From Rhodobacteraceae bacterium KLH11 (GTDB taxonomy: Bacteria; Pseudomonadota; Alphaproteobacteria; Rhodobacterales; Rhodobacteraceae): a stretch of DNA of 64,000 bases. The first letter of the stretch is position 1; every line of letters begins with the position of its first letter. Position numbers and translations under genes: made by a program. The stretch lies in contig DS999531.1 in the NCBI GenBank assembly GCA_000158135.1, positions 157,025 through 221,024 on the forward strand. The letters run 5' to 3'. Of the stretch, positions 55,004-63,748 are shown piece by piece. The notes under the pieces are model-generated. The model was not told the origin of the DNA. It made no database searches and was given only the letters and a program-made list of their open reading frames with translations.

Positions 55004-57316
55004 CTAGTCCCCCTTACCTTGTAGTTCAGGTGGTTGCTGACGCGGCCCATTCAGCTGCTCCAGCACCTGTTCGCGCTGCCCGAACAGGGCCACGCGCCCG
55101 TCGGTCAGCAGCATGATCTTGTCGACAACATTCAGCAGTGTCGGTTTCTGCGTGATCACCACCACTGTGATTTTGCTTTCCCTGGCTTGCTCGATCGCGC
55201 GTGCCAGCGCCTTGTCGCCTGCCACATCAAGGTTCGAGTTGGGCTCATCCAGCACAACCAGCCTCGGGTTGCCGAAAAAGGCCCGCGCCAGAGCGATACG
55301 TTGTTTCTGACCACCTGAAAGGGGGGAGCCATCTGCGGCCACCACGGTTTCATACCCCTGTGGCAGCGTGGCGATCATGTTGTGCACATCGGCCAGCACG
55401 GCGGCATCGTGGATTTGCTCATCCGTGGCATCCGCGCGCATCCGTCCGATGTTGTCTTTGATGGTGCCGGGGAACAGCTGCACATCCTGCGGCAGATAGC
55501 CGATGTTTTCGCCGAACTGGCGCGGATCCCAGTTGCGGATATCCATCAGATCCAGCCGAACACTTCCGGATGTCGGCAGGATCGAACCCACCAGTGTTTT
55601 ACCCAGTGTGGTTTTGCCCGCCCCTGAATTCCCGATGATCGCCAGCGTCTCACCCGGGTTCAGCGCGAAAGTGATCCCGTTCAGCACCACCCGCTTGGTG
55701 CCGCCGGGGACATAGAGCAAGCGCTCCACATCCAGCCGCCCCTCGGGGCGTGGCAGGCGCAGTTTCTCGTATTGCAGCGCCGAGTTCGAAAGCAACGCCT
55801 TGATCCGCCCGAATGCACCGCGCGTCAAGAGGAAGGTGTTCCACCCTTCAATCGAGCCCTCAATCGGTGCGAAGGCCCGCCCCGCGATGATCGAGGCCGC
55901 AATGACCATCCCACCAGTGATCTCGCCTTGCAGGGCCAGAAACGCCCCCCAGCCCAGAATACCGATCTGCGTCAGCAGGCGCACGGCGCGCGAGATAGCG
56001 GCGAAGATCACGTTGCGATCCTGCGCCTTGACCTGCCAGGTCAGCGATTGCGCAGTGTCACGCCCCCAGATGCGAACCGCCTCAGGGATCATCGCCAGCG
56101 CGTTGATGATCTGGCTGTTGCGTGACATCGAATCCAGATGCTGGTTCGCCAGCGATTGCGCCTGATTGGCTTTGGCGAACGGTTTGGCTGTCATCTTCTG
56201 GTTCACCAGCGCAATCACCATCAGGATCAGCGCCGTGACCACAACGATCATCCCCAGCTGCGGATGCACCAGAAAGATCATCAGGATGAACAGCGGCGCA
56301 AACGGCACATCGAGAAATGAAATCAGCGTGCCAGAGACCAGAAAGCCCCGCACCTGCTGCAAATCGCCCAGCGTCTGATATTCGCGCCCATTGCCATGTA
56401 ACGAGGCATGGGCCGCAGCACTCAGAACCGGGGCGCCAAGCCGGGCAGCAACCTCGACCGCTGTGCGCATCAGCATGAACCGCCGCACCGCATCAAAGGC
56501 GGATTGGAAGATCACCGCACCCGCAACGATCGCAGTCAGCATGATCAGCGTATCAAGTGACCGGCTGGTCAGAACCCGGTCACTGATCTGGAACAGGTAG
56601 ATCGGGATCGCAAGGATCAGGACGTTGGTGGCGCAGGTCAGCACCAGCACAAAGGCAAGGTTCCGCCAGATCGCACGCAGCGACGTGCGCAGCGTCTTCT
56701 GGAAATCCTCAGGCGGTGTACGTTTGTGAAAGGTTTGGGGTGGCCCCTTGCCGTCGCCGCCACCCGTTCCCGAGCGCATCAACGGTTCGTTTGCCTTGAC
56801 CTCGATCGTGGTGCCTATACGGTCTTCGCCATCCGTCGGCGGCGCAGAGGGGGTCATGCGCGCAGTCGATTGGTCGGCGGCTTCACGATCCGGGGCTTCA
56901 GCATCGGCCACCCCAGCGTCGCCGCCCACAGGATCCTTGTCTTGCACGGGCCGCGACGGCGAGCGCCGAAGGGGAGAGCCGGCGCACGATTGTGACTTTG
57001 AATCTTGTTGCTCGGCCTGATTGCGCTCCGAAATATTCGGATCTGATGTCGCCTGATGCGCTTCTTCTTGTTGCTCTGGGCCGATCGCAGACGCGACCGC
57101 CGGAGTGCTGGCCTCTGCGGCCTCTTCGTTTCTGGCTTGGGTCTCTTTCAAAAGCATCTCGGGTGTCAGCCGCAACCGGGACGTCCCGGCCGGGGCGTTG
57201 CCCGGATTGGGTTTGGCCACCCTGTCCCCGGGTTCCGGGTTCAACGGAGCTCCACCTCCGTGCCGGTCCAGCGGGCTTGCAAAACGGGTGCGGCGCGACG
57301 AAAAAACGATCGACAT
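55004..57316 (-). CDS. Type I secretion ABC exporter with long disordered N-terminus
   Basis: 770 aa; GGAAGG lies seven bases before ATG. Residues 1-200 are low-complexity, charged and Pro/Gln/Ala-rich with no membrane or peptidase domain. The PrtD-type membrane domain spans about 205-495 and the ATPase 530-750: Walker A GNSGAGKTT (562-570), Q-loop Gln 610, signature LSGGQ (666-670), Walker B LVVLDE (686-691). The H-loop position is Gln 723 (ITQKP) rather than His. It should export the neighbouring Gly-rich protein. Confidence 0.88.
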   Translation of the reverse strand: MSIVFSSRRTRFASPLDRHGGGAPLNPEPGDRVAKPNPGNAPAGTSRLRLTPEMLLKETQARNEEAAEASTPAVASAIGPEQQEEAHQATSDPNISERNQAEQQDSKSQSCAGSPLRRSPSRPVQDKDPVGGDAGVADAEAPDREAADQSTARMTPSAPPTDGEDRIGTTIEVKANEPLMRSGTGGGDGKGPPQTFHKRTPPEDFQKTLRTSLRAIWRNLAFVLVLTCATNVLILAIPIYLFQISDRVLTSRSLDTLIMLTAIVAGAVIFQSAFDAVRRFMLMRTAVEVAARLGAPVLSAAAHASLHGNGREYQTLGDLQQVRGFLVSGTLISFLDVPFAPLFILMIFLVHPQLGMIVVVTALILMVIALVNQKMTAKPFAKANQAQSLANQHLDSMSRNSQIINALAMIPEAVRIWGRDTAQSLTWQVKAQDRNVIFAAISRAVRLLTQIGILGWGAFLALQGEITGGMVIAASIIAGRAFAPIEGSIEGWNTFLLTRGAFGRIKALLSNSALQYEKLRLPRPEGRLDVERLLYVPGGTKRVVLNGITFALNPGETLAIIGNSGAGKTTLGKTLVGSILPTSGSVRLDLMDIRNWDPRQFGENIGYLPQDVQLFPGTIKDNIGRMRADATDEQIHDAAVLADVHNMIATLPQGYETVVAADGSPLSGGQKQRIALARAFFGNPRLVVLDEPNSNLDVAGDKALARAIEQARESKITVVVITQKPTLLNVVDKIMLLTDGRVALFGQREQVLEQLNGPRQQPPELQGKGD

Positions 57317-57352
57317 AAACGAACCTTCCGGTCACTCGTAAATTTGGGAAAA

Positions 57353-59299
57353 TCAGGCCAGCATCGTCTGCAGGCCATCAGAGGCGTTCGCCATTTCGCT
57401 TGGCGTGAGGTCGTTGCCATTCGGGTCGATACCGTTGTCGTAGCCCGGCATCCCGGCCTCTTCCATAAGAGCAGCAATTGCCTCATTGGTCATCGAGGTG
57501 ATGTCCTCATTCGTGGGCATGTCAAGCAGGCTTGCCTGATGCAACAACAGATCGGAAAAGGATCCGTCTTGCGCCATGACCACCGAATCCACCCCTGCCT
57601 TGGTGACGTTGGCCGCATTCAGCAAGGCGTTGCTGCCTGCCAGCACCTCGGTCTCATCCGCATGGGGACCAGAAAGGTGAACATCATCCTGATCGGCCAG
57701 AATCGTGGTCTGTTCGGCCACGTTGATCTGCAGCAGCGATCCGTCGACCTTGAGGACACGCATCTGCTCCATTCCGGCAAACATCGGGTCATTCATCAGC
57801 GCGTCTTGCAGCGCATCCATATCGGTCTCATTCAACCCCATCGCCTCGGCCATGGGGGCCTGCATCTGCTGATGCGTGTCTTCGCCTTCGGTGGTCAGCG
57901 ACACCTCGTTCATCATCAGGTTTTCATCCGATCCCTCAATCGGACCCGGCAATCCACCGGTGACCACATCGTCATCCATCAGCACAAGTGTCTGGACAAA
58001 CGCATCGACCGAAATCATATCGCCATCGATCATGATCAGATCATAGTAGCTGCCCAGCTGCAGGATATTGGTGACGTCAACAAGCTCGTTATCTCCTAAC
58101 GCATAGAGCGTGGTCGTCGCCGAAATCTCGGTATCGATATGGTCAATATCAGTTGCATCGATGGTCTGCTTGACGAAATTTGCAACGATCAGATCAGTAT
58201 GAATCCAATCCACATGCACAAACGCGGGCGCTTCATCTTCGCCGCCCTCTTGATCGAGCCATGAGGCCGCGCTTCTTTGCACCTCAATGGTCGAGGACTG
58301 CACCACATTGGTCCCTGATCCGCCATGCGTGCCCTTGTCGTTATCCGACACAACAGCGACCTGACTGATCATGGTCAACTCAACCGCCTTGCCACCGACC
58401 GCGATGTAAGGCGCATCGACCCAGGCCACCGTTGCATTCACTTCGTTGATTGCCAGATTGCCACCCGCAATCACCGTATGACCATCAGCGAATTCGGCCT
58501 CTTCCTCCTGATCCCATTCCACAGGCAGGGCATCGGGTGTCTCGTCTTCTTCGGCGTCATCCGGTTGATGATGGGCAGGCAGAAGATCAGCCCATTCGGG
58601 CGCTTCATCGACATGTTCGCCGTTGACGATGATGCCCATCGCCTCTTCGCCGTGGAATTGATAGACAACCGCGCCCTCAATCTCGACAGTGATCGGCTCC
58701 TGCATCTCCTGCGCCATCGCTTCCACATACTCAACCGACAGGTAGTCCGTGATCGAGAATGAAAGGCCAGGCAGCGCATGCAGCGAGGTCGCAACCTGCG
58801 CCGCCACGTCAGCCTGAGCCATCATATGCTCAACATCGCGAAAGTCGCCTTCGCCCACCACATCATTGTCGCGCAGAAAGATCGACTGGAACGTGTAGGT
58901 CACCGCCGAACCGATCAGCTCTGTCACAATTTGCGGCTGTAGAATGATCACACTGGTTGCTGCCACCCCCATGTCAGTTTCCGGCAAGGGCGGGCCCGAA
59001 GCGGGTGGCGGGGCAAGATCGATGACCGTGTTGAAATTGGGCCCATAAGGGGCAGGTGGAAGTTCCGGAGTGGCAGGCGGGGTGTCAAACCGATAGGAAA
59101 GCGGGGCATATTTGCCGGGATCAAGATCCAGATCAGCCTTGACGCGGATCTTTGCGGGCTCTTCCAGTTCATCCAGCTCGGCCTTGCGGCGGACAGCCGT
59201 GAACTCCTCGTACTGATCCCTGAGCCGGGCTTTTTCAATCGTAAGATCAAAAGTTCCAATAAAGTGTGCAATCTTTTCGGTAACACTATCGAATGACAT
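57353..59299 (-). CDS. Large acidic repeat protein of the type I secretion locus
   Basis: 648 aa, very acidic, no signal peptide. The N-terminus (1-60) is helical and charged, and 72-108 is Pro-rich. Three internal repeats of about 45 residues are visible at 278-322, 401-444 and 553-597, of the form G.N.L.N...V......D..(I/V)....G........Q...L.D; partial copies lie at 117-149 and 512-540. The repeats end in motifs such as SQVAVVSDND and FQSIFLRDND. It is probably a second secreted protein or a partner of the Gly-rich protein. No named domain is recognised. Confidence 0.65.
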   Translation of the reverse strand: MSFDSVTEKIAHFIGTFDLTIEKARLRDQYEEFTAVRRKAELDELEEPAKIRVKADLDLDPGKYAPLSYRFDTPPATPELPPAPYGPNFNTVIDLAPPPASGPPLPETDMGVAATSVIILQPQIVTELIGSAVTYTFQSIFLRDNDVVGEGDFRDVEHMMAQADVAAQVATSLHALPGLSFSITDYLSVEYVEAMAQEMQEPITVEIEGAVVYQFHGEEAMGIIVNGEHVDEAPEWADLLPAHHQPDDAEEDETPDALPVEWDQEEEAEFADGHTVIAGGNLAINEVNATVAWVDAPYIAVGGKAVELTMISQVAVVSDNDKGTHGGSGTNVVQSSTIEVQRSAASWLDQEGGEDEAPAFVHVDWIHTDLIVANFVKQTIDATDIDHIDTEISATTTLYALGDNELVDVTNILQLGSYYDLIMIDGDMISVDAFVQTLVLMDDDVVTGGLPGPIEGSDENLMMNEVSLTTEGEDTHQQMQAPMAEAMGLNETDMDALQDALMNDPMFAGMEQMRVLKVDGSLLQINVAEQTTILADQDDVHLSGPHADETEVLAGSNALLNAANVTKAGVDSVVMAQDGSFSDLLLHQASLLDMPTNEDITSMTNEAIAALMEEAGMPGYDNGIDPNGNDLTPSEMANASDGLQTMLA

Positions 59300-59355
59300 T
59301 TCGATTATCCCTTACCCCCTTACCGGCCAGAAATTTCCGGTTCGGGATTTGCTGG

Positions 59356-59418
59356 GCCGGGGCCACATCGCGCGGCCCCGGCGTTTTCATTGAACGGGGG
59401 CCCGTAATACGGCCCCCG
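59356..59418. terminator. Two GC hairpins between cargo and repeat-protein genes
   Basis: A nine-base perfect stem (59356-59364 with 59374-59382), with CGTTTTCA after it on the plus strand, and an eight-base stem (59395-59402 with 59411-59418) lie between the Gly-rich gene and the 648-aa gene. On the minus strand neither has a good T tail. They may stabilise the cargo mRNA or reduce read-through into the transporter genes, as known for other type I systems. Confidence 0.5.
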
Positions 59419-59428
59419 AAGTTTGATC

Positions 59429-61879
59429 TTACACCTCGGTGTCGTCGCTCGAATAAGTCGAGGTCATTGAACCGCCGACCATGGTCGTATCGACCGAGTT
59501 GCCAAGCACGTTGGCCCCCATGACGATCGACTGGTTGAAGGCGGACGTATCGACAACAGCCGCAGCTGATGCATAGGACTCGCCGTTGACGATACCATCG
59601 CCACCGTTTTCCGAGCCCCAGGTACCGGCGTTTCCGCCCGCACCGCCAGCGCCAGAATAGGCACCGGATGCTTCACCACCGGTATTCATCGCACCTGTGG
59701 TATCGCCGCTTGTCGCAGTCCCCGAGACCGCACCGCTGGTGCCACCTGCAGAGGTTCCCGCGCCACCGGCACCACCGGCACCCGAATACGCCGTGCCAGT
59801 TGCACTACCAGTACCGGTCGAGGTCGCATCATTGTCCGAGCTGGCTGCGCCGCCGTAACCGGCAATCGCTTCGGCCAGACTGTCGGCAGTTCCGTCGGTA
59901 TCCGCGGTCGACCAGACCTGACCCGCACCGCCAGCACCGGCTGTGTTGGTCGCATCTGCCGAACCCGCACCGCTTCCGGCCGAGCTGGATGTCGGTGTGG
60001 TCGTGCCACCGGCACCACCGGTACCATCAGCGGTCGCTGCACCAGAGCCCGAACCCGTGGACATGCCATTGGTCGAGTTGCTGCCACCATCTCCACCTGA
60101 CCCGTCCGGGGTCTGGGTGTTGTTGGTCGTGCCGTTGATATCACCGGGGCTCTGGGTTACGCCAGCCGCGCCTGCAGTCTGATCGCCAACACCTTGTGCC
60201 GCAGCATCCGTGTCGACATAACCACCACCAGCGCCACCGGTTCCCGGACCGCCAGCACCAGGTCCACCGGTGCCTGTACCACCAGTACCCGTACCACCGG
60301 TACCTGTACCGCCAGTACCCGTACCGCCAGTACCCGTACCACCGGTCCCTGCACCACCTGTGCCACCGTCACCGCCGGTACCGTTCGAGTTTCCGGCCGC
60401 TGCTTCTTCTTCACCTTCGGGTTCTTCCTCTTCCTGTAATACTCTCAGGAATGGGAAGGCTTCTTCGATCGTGCCGGAGTTTCCGCCAGTACCGTCGCCA
60501 CCATCGGCATTACCGCCAGATCCTGCACCACCAGAACCCGCGCCGCCGGAACCAGCACCACCAGAACCGGCACCACCTGAACCGGCACCACCTGAACCCG
60601 GACCACCGGTTCCCGGACCACCCGTACCAGCGCCACCATCGGCGTCATTGTAGCCAAGCGCACCCGCACCCGCGAGACCCAGACCCAGGTTGCTACCTGC
60701 AGTCGTGCCATCCGCCTGATTGCTACCAGTGCTGGCATTGTCGGCAGTACCATTGGTCTGCGCGTTACCGCTTCCGGCGTTTGAACCTTGTGCAGATGCA
60801 TCCGTGCCAGCAAGACCCAGGCCCGCACCAAGCGCACCCGAACCCTGATCGCCGCCATCGGCATTACCGCTTGCTGACGAGCCCGACAGACCCAGACCAA
60901 GACCCAGACCGATCGACCCGGCATTTCCGCCCGCTCCACCGGTTCCTGTACCGCTTGCGGTTGAGGTACCGGTATTGTTGGCGCTCGACGTGCTGTTGGC
61001 GTTACCACCATTACCGCCGGTGCTCGCACCATCAGCATGCGCACCAGACAGACCCAGACCAAGGCCCACATTATGGGCATTCCCCGAGGCCGCACCACTG
61101 CCGCCTGTGGAATTCGCATCCGCGTTGCCGGAATGTCCGCCAAAGGCCAGCGCATTGCTGCCATGGGTTCCGCCCGAGGCGTTACCACCATAGCTCATGC
61201 CACCCTGACCCGATGCACCACCATCGGCTTCGGCATCAATGCCTTCTTCCGCATGGGCCGAACCACCGGTGGCGTTACCGCTTTGGGTGAAGGTGCCCCC
61301 GTCGTTCGACAGCGAAACGCCGGACAGCGAGTCATTGTCGTTCAGCGTAGCCGCCTGATTGTTGATGGATGAGAAGTCATTGCCCGGACCATCCAGAGAA
61401 ATATCCAGATTGATATCGTCGCCGGGATCATAATCCAGATTGTCGCCAGCTGTGATCACATCACGCGCACTGGCGTAGTCAGACACGTCGACATCCACTT
61501 TATCATCATCGCGCGGAATCCATTCGCCGCCGGCAAAGTCGATATCTACGGTTGCGTTGTTGTTGTTGGTGTTGCTGTCGTTCCCACCATTGGTTTGAGA
61601 ATTGCTGTCATTGCCACCGTTGGTGTTACTGTCATTCCCACCGTTGGTGTTGCTGTCATTGCCACCATTGGTGTTACTGTCGTTGCCACCATTGGTGTTA
61701 CTGTCATTGCCACCATTGGTGTTACTGTCGTTGCCCTGCTGCTGTTGCTGTTGTTGCTGCTGGGCGTTGATCTCATCAACCTCGGCAATTTCTTCTTCTA
61801 CCTGAGGCTCTTCTACGACAGGATCCTGATCATCAATAACTTCTTGAACGTCAGTGATAGGAGCATTTCTGCGTACCAT
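59429..61879 (-). CDS. Glycine/asparagine-rich low-complexity protein, likely type I secretion cargo
   Basis: 816 aa from ATG 61879. Residues 1-39 are acidic, 40-48 are nine Gln, and 49-106 are (GNDSNTNG)n. Residues 109-190 form a denser Asp-rich part ending NNQAATLNDNDSLSG. Most of the rest is Gly/Ala/Ser/Thr/Asn-rich, with two collagen-like Gly-x-Gly-Gly tracts. The C-terminal 40 residues (FNQSIVMGANVLGNSVDTTM.. TSTYSSDDTEV) are less simple and end in acidic/hydroxylated residues, as in type I secretion signals. No N-terminal signal peptide. A matrix or surface role is likely. Confidence 0.7.
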   Translation of the reverse strand: MVRRNAPITDVQEVIDDQDPVVEEPQVEEEIAEVDEINAQQQQQQQQQGNDSNTNGGNDSNTNGGNDSNTNGGNDSNTNGGNDSNTNGGNDSNSQTNGGNDSNTNNNNATVDIDFAGGEWIPRDDDKVDVDVSDYASARDVITAGDNLDYDPGDDINLDISLDGPGNDFSSINNQAATLNDNDSLSGVSLSNDGGTFTQSGNATGGSAHAEEGIDAEADGGASGQGGMSYGGNASGGTHGSNALAFGGHSGNADANSTGGSGAASGNAHNVGLGLGLSGAHADGASTGGNGGNANSTSSANNTGTSTASGTGTGGAGGNAGSIGLGLGLGLSGSSASGNADGGDQGSGALGAGLGLAGTDASAQGSNAGSGNAQTNGTADNASTGSNQADGTTAGSNLGLGLAGAGALGYNDADGGAGTGGPGTGGPGSGGAGSGGAGSGGAGSGGAGSGGAGSGGNADGGDGTGGNSGTIEEAFPFLRVLQEEEEPEGEEEAAAGNSNGTGGDGGTGGAGTGGTGTGGTGTGGTGTGGTGTGGTGTGGPGAGGPGTGGAGGGYVDTDAAAQGVGDQTAGAAGVTQSPGDINGTTNNTQTPDGSGGDGGSNSTNGMSTGSGSGAATADGTGGAGGTTTPTSSSAGSGAGSADATNTAGAGGAGQVWSTADTDGTADSLAEAIAGYGGAASSDNDATSTGTGSATGTAYSGAGGAGGAGTSAGGTSGAVSGTATSGDTTGAMNTGGEASGAYSGAGGAGGNAGTWGSENGGDGIVNGESYASAAAVVDTSAFNQSIVMGANVLGNSVDTTMVGGSMTSTYSSDDTEV
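60229..60381 (-). repeat. DNA coding a (GTGGTG-type) Gly-rich tandem tract
   Basis: About a dozen units of a six-base-derived pattern encode Gly-Thr-Gly-Gly and Gly-Pro-Gly-Ala steps inside the cargo gene. Copies differ mostly at third positions, so codons vary while the protein repeat is kept. Confidence 0.7.
60517..60642 (-). repeat. DNA coding a (GSGGAG)-type tandem tract
   Basis: Units of 12 bases encoding Gly-Ser-Gly-Gly-Ala, flanked by Gly-Pro-Gly steps, form a second collagen-like tract in the cargo gene. Confidence 0.65.
61562..61735 (-). repeat. 24-base tandem repeats encoding GNDSNTNG
   Basis: Seven consecutive units follow the poly-Gln stretch; the first five (61616-61735) encode exactly the same eight residues and the last two vary (one has two extra residues). 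DNA identity between units is high, so the array is probably prone to copy-number change. Confidence 0.8.
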
Positions 61880-62497
61880 AATAAATTCCACTCTTATTGA
61901 AGCACCGGACCACCATTCATCTACAAAGCGGCTACAGGTGCGGTTGAAACAGAATTCGCGCACTGAGTGCCAAACTGAACACTCGCGCGGCAGTGATAGC
62001 CTTGCTGTTTTGTGTGCCCCCCTTTCTCGGCTTAGCCGATTCCCTGACCACGGAAATTTCGCTGAAATACGCGAGCCGCAGGCAGGTCAGGTTCCAGATC
62101 GCCTCTCAAATTGAAGCACGATCATGGTTGCAGCGATGAAAGGGGATGCATAGCTGGCCGAAAGCATTAAATACGGCAACTATTTGTTAAGAGAGTAGTT
62201 TTTCAGCAAATCGCCTGAATTCCAGCCAAATCGCGACGGAAACAATCAGCTAAAAACACCCAACACTATAAACACATTAATTTCATCATGTTACATTAAA
62301 ATAACCCGCAAAGGCCCTAGCCAAAGGTTCTATAACCCGGCGCGCTATTCCTTGCCTTCGGTTGCTGAAATATGTCCTTTCAGCTATGATGGTATTCTAA
62401 TTTGAATGAATGAATTAACGTTTCACGCTGCCGATTTCTGTACCGATTTGAATATCAGAAGGCCGCGTATACAGTATTAGTGAGTGGGGGAAGATCA
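61880..62497. other. AT-rich divergent intergenic region, promoters for cargo and regulator genes
   Basis: 618 bases without a convincing gene. The half next to the regulator (62150-62480) is much richer in A and T than the window. An inverted repeat GCTGAAA-N7-TTTCAGC lies at 62364-62384, a candidate operator about 115 bases before the regulator start. No clear promoter boxes could be assigned. Confidence 0.5.
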
Positions 62498-63748
62498 GTG
62501 AATATTTCATTGAATGACGACGCCCGGGGCCAGATTGAATACCCAGACGACTTGTCGATCGTATTTATTGGCAAAGAACTGTTCTACTCAAATCAAACGC
62601 TGAGAAGCGTCCAGAACGAATTTGGCGTGCGCGCGTTGCGATGCGAGAGCCTTGATGAGCTGCTGAGCGATGCCAGACTGACGGGGCCAACTGAACGCAT
62701 CCTTGTTGTGGACCAAATGATGCTTGAGGATTTGCTGGCGCGCCCGGAGGAATACAGAAAAATCGCCAGCGCAGGCTGTCTTGCCTTTGCCTATCGCAAA
62801 CAGAGCCCGGCCCGGTTTTTGTTCGAGTCCTGGGATCGCGCCTGCTTTGGCGACATTGGGTATCTGCCAATGAATGTGAGCCCCGATGTATGGCGCGCCA
62901 TTCTACGGTTGCTCATGCATGAGGAACTACACCTGCCCTGTTTTCTGGCTGACAAGATGCACGCCGCCCCCGGCTCACCGAACACGCCTGTTGAAAAGCA
63001 ACCGGCGACCCGGACCCGATCACCCGAGAAGCTGTTGCTCTATTCCCAACTGACTCGCCGGGAAAAACAGGTTCTGCGGCTGGTGTCTCAAGGGAAAAGC
63101 AACAAAACAATCGCGGCCAAGCTGGGCATAACGGAACATACCGTGAAGCTGCATATGCACAATGTCTCGGGCAAGATCGGTGTAAGCAACCGGACGGCTG
63201 CCGCTCATTTCTATTTTGAGTCGCGCCGAACGAGGCGCGCAGTGCACCCGTTGGATGAAGCCTTCGAATCCAAATTTGACCGGCTCATCCTGCTGGTGGG
63301 TCGGCTCAACTATATGTGGACCAATACCGAAAGCCTGCTGATCCACCTGATCGCCGGACTAACCGGTGCCAACAAAGATGTGGCCGTCATCATCTTCCTG
63401 ACACTTAACACAACCCGCGCCCGCATTGATCTGGTCGAACGTCTCGCCAAGATGGAAGGCCGCCCCGCCAAGATCCGCGATCCGATCCTTGCACATACCC
63501 AACGCTTGTCGCGCCTGTCCTCAATCCGGAACAAATACAACCACTGCATCTATTCATTCGATCAGGAGAGCGGGAACCCGAAAACGATCCTGATGCGCAT
63601 CGCCGACCGCAAAACCGATATAAAGCTGGGCCGGGAGGACACGGTTGATGACAAAGCTCTGAAAGAAATCGAAAATGTCGTCGCCCAGCTGTCTGCCGCA
63701 AACAAAGATATCTGGAAACTGATTTCCCAACTGGGTTTCCCGGTCTGA
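62498..63748 (+). CDS. LuxR-type regulator with HEPN-like C-terminal domain
   Basis: 416 aa from GTG 62498, preferred because GGGGGAAG lies just upstream; GTG 62480 is the alternative. Residues about 15-150 look like a divergent receiver fold (SIVFIGKELFYS, RILVVDQMM, IGYLPMNVSPDVWRAILRLL) with no clear phospho-acceptor set. Residues 185-240 are a LuxR helix-turn-helix (LTRREKQVLRLVSQGKSNKT, ITEHTVKLHMHNVSGKIGV). Residues about 253-416 are all-helical and carry R344-N-K-Y-N-H349, an R-N-x3-H motif like that of HEPN domains. It probably controls the divergent secretion locus. Confidence 0.65.
   Translation: MNISLNDDARGQIEYPDDLSIVFIGKELFYSNQTLRSVQNEFGVRALRCESLDELLSDARLTGPTERILVVDQMMLEDLLARPEEYRKIASAGCLAFAYRKQSPARFLFESWDRACFGDIGYLPMNVSPDVWRAILRLLMHEELHLPCFLADKMHAAPGSPNTPVEKQPATRTRSPEKLLLYSQLTRREKQVLRLVSQGKSNKTIAAKLGITEHTVKLHMHNVSGKIGVSNRTAAAHFYFESRRTRRAVHPLDEAFESKFDRLILLVGRLNYMWTNTESLLIHLIAGLTGANKDVAVIIFLTLNTTRARIDLVERLAKMEGRPAKIRDPILAHTQRLSRLSSIRNKYNHCIYSFDQESGNPKTILMRIADRKTDIKLGREDTVDDKALKEIENVVAQLSAANKDIWKLISQLGFPV

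Noticed and set aside
59668..61290. Long Pro/Arg/His/Cys-rich frames on the plus strand opposite the Gly-rich gene
   Set aside because: They are reverse-strand images of Gly/Thr/Ser repeats and have no ribosome sites or family features.
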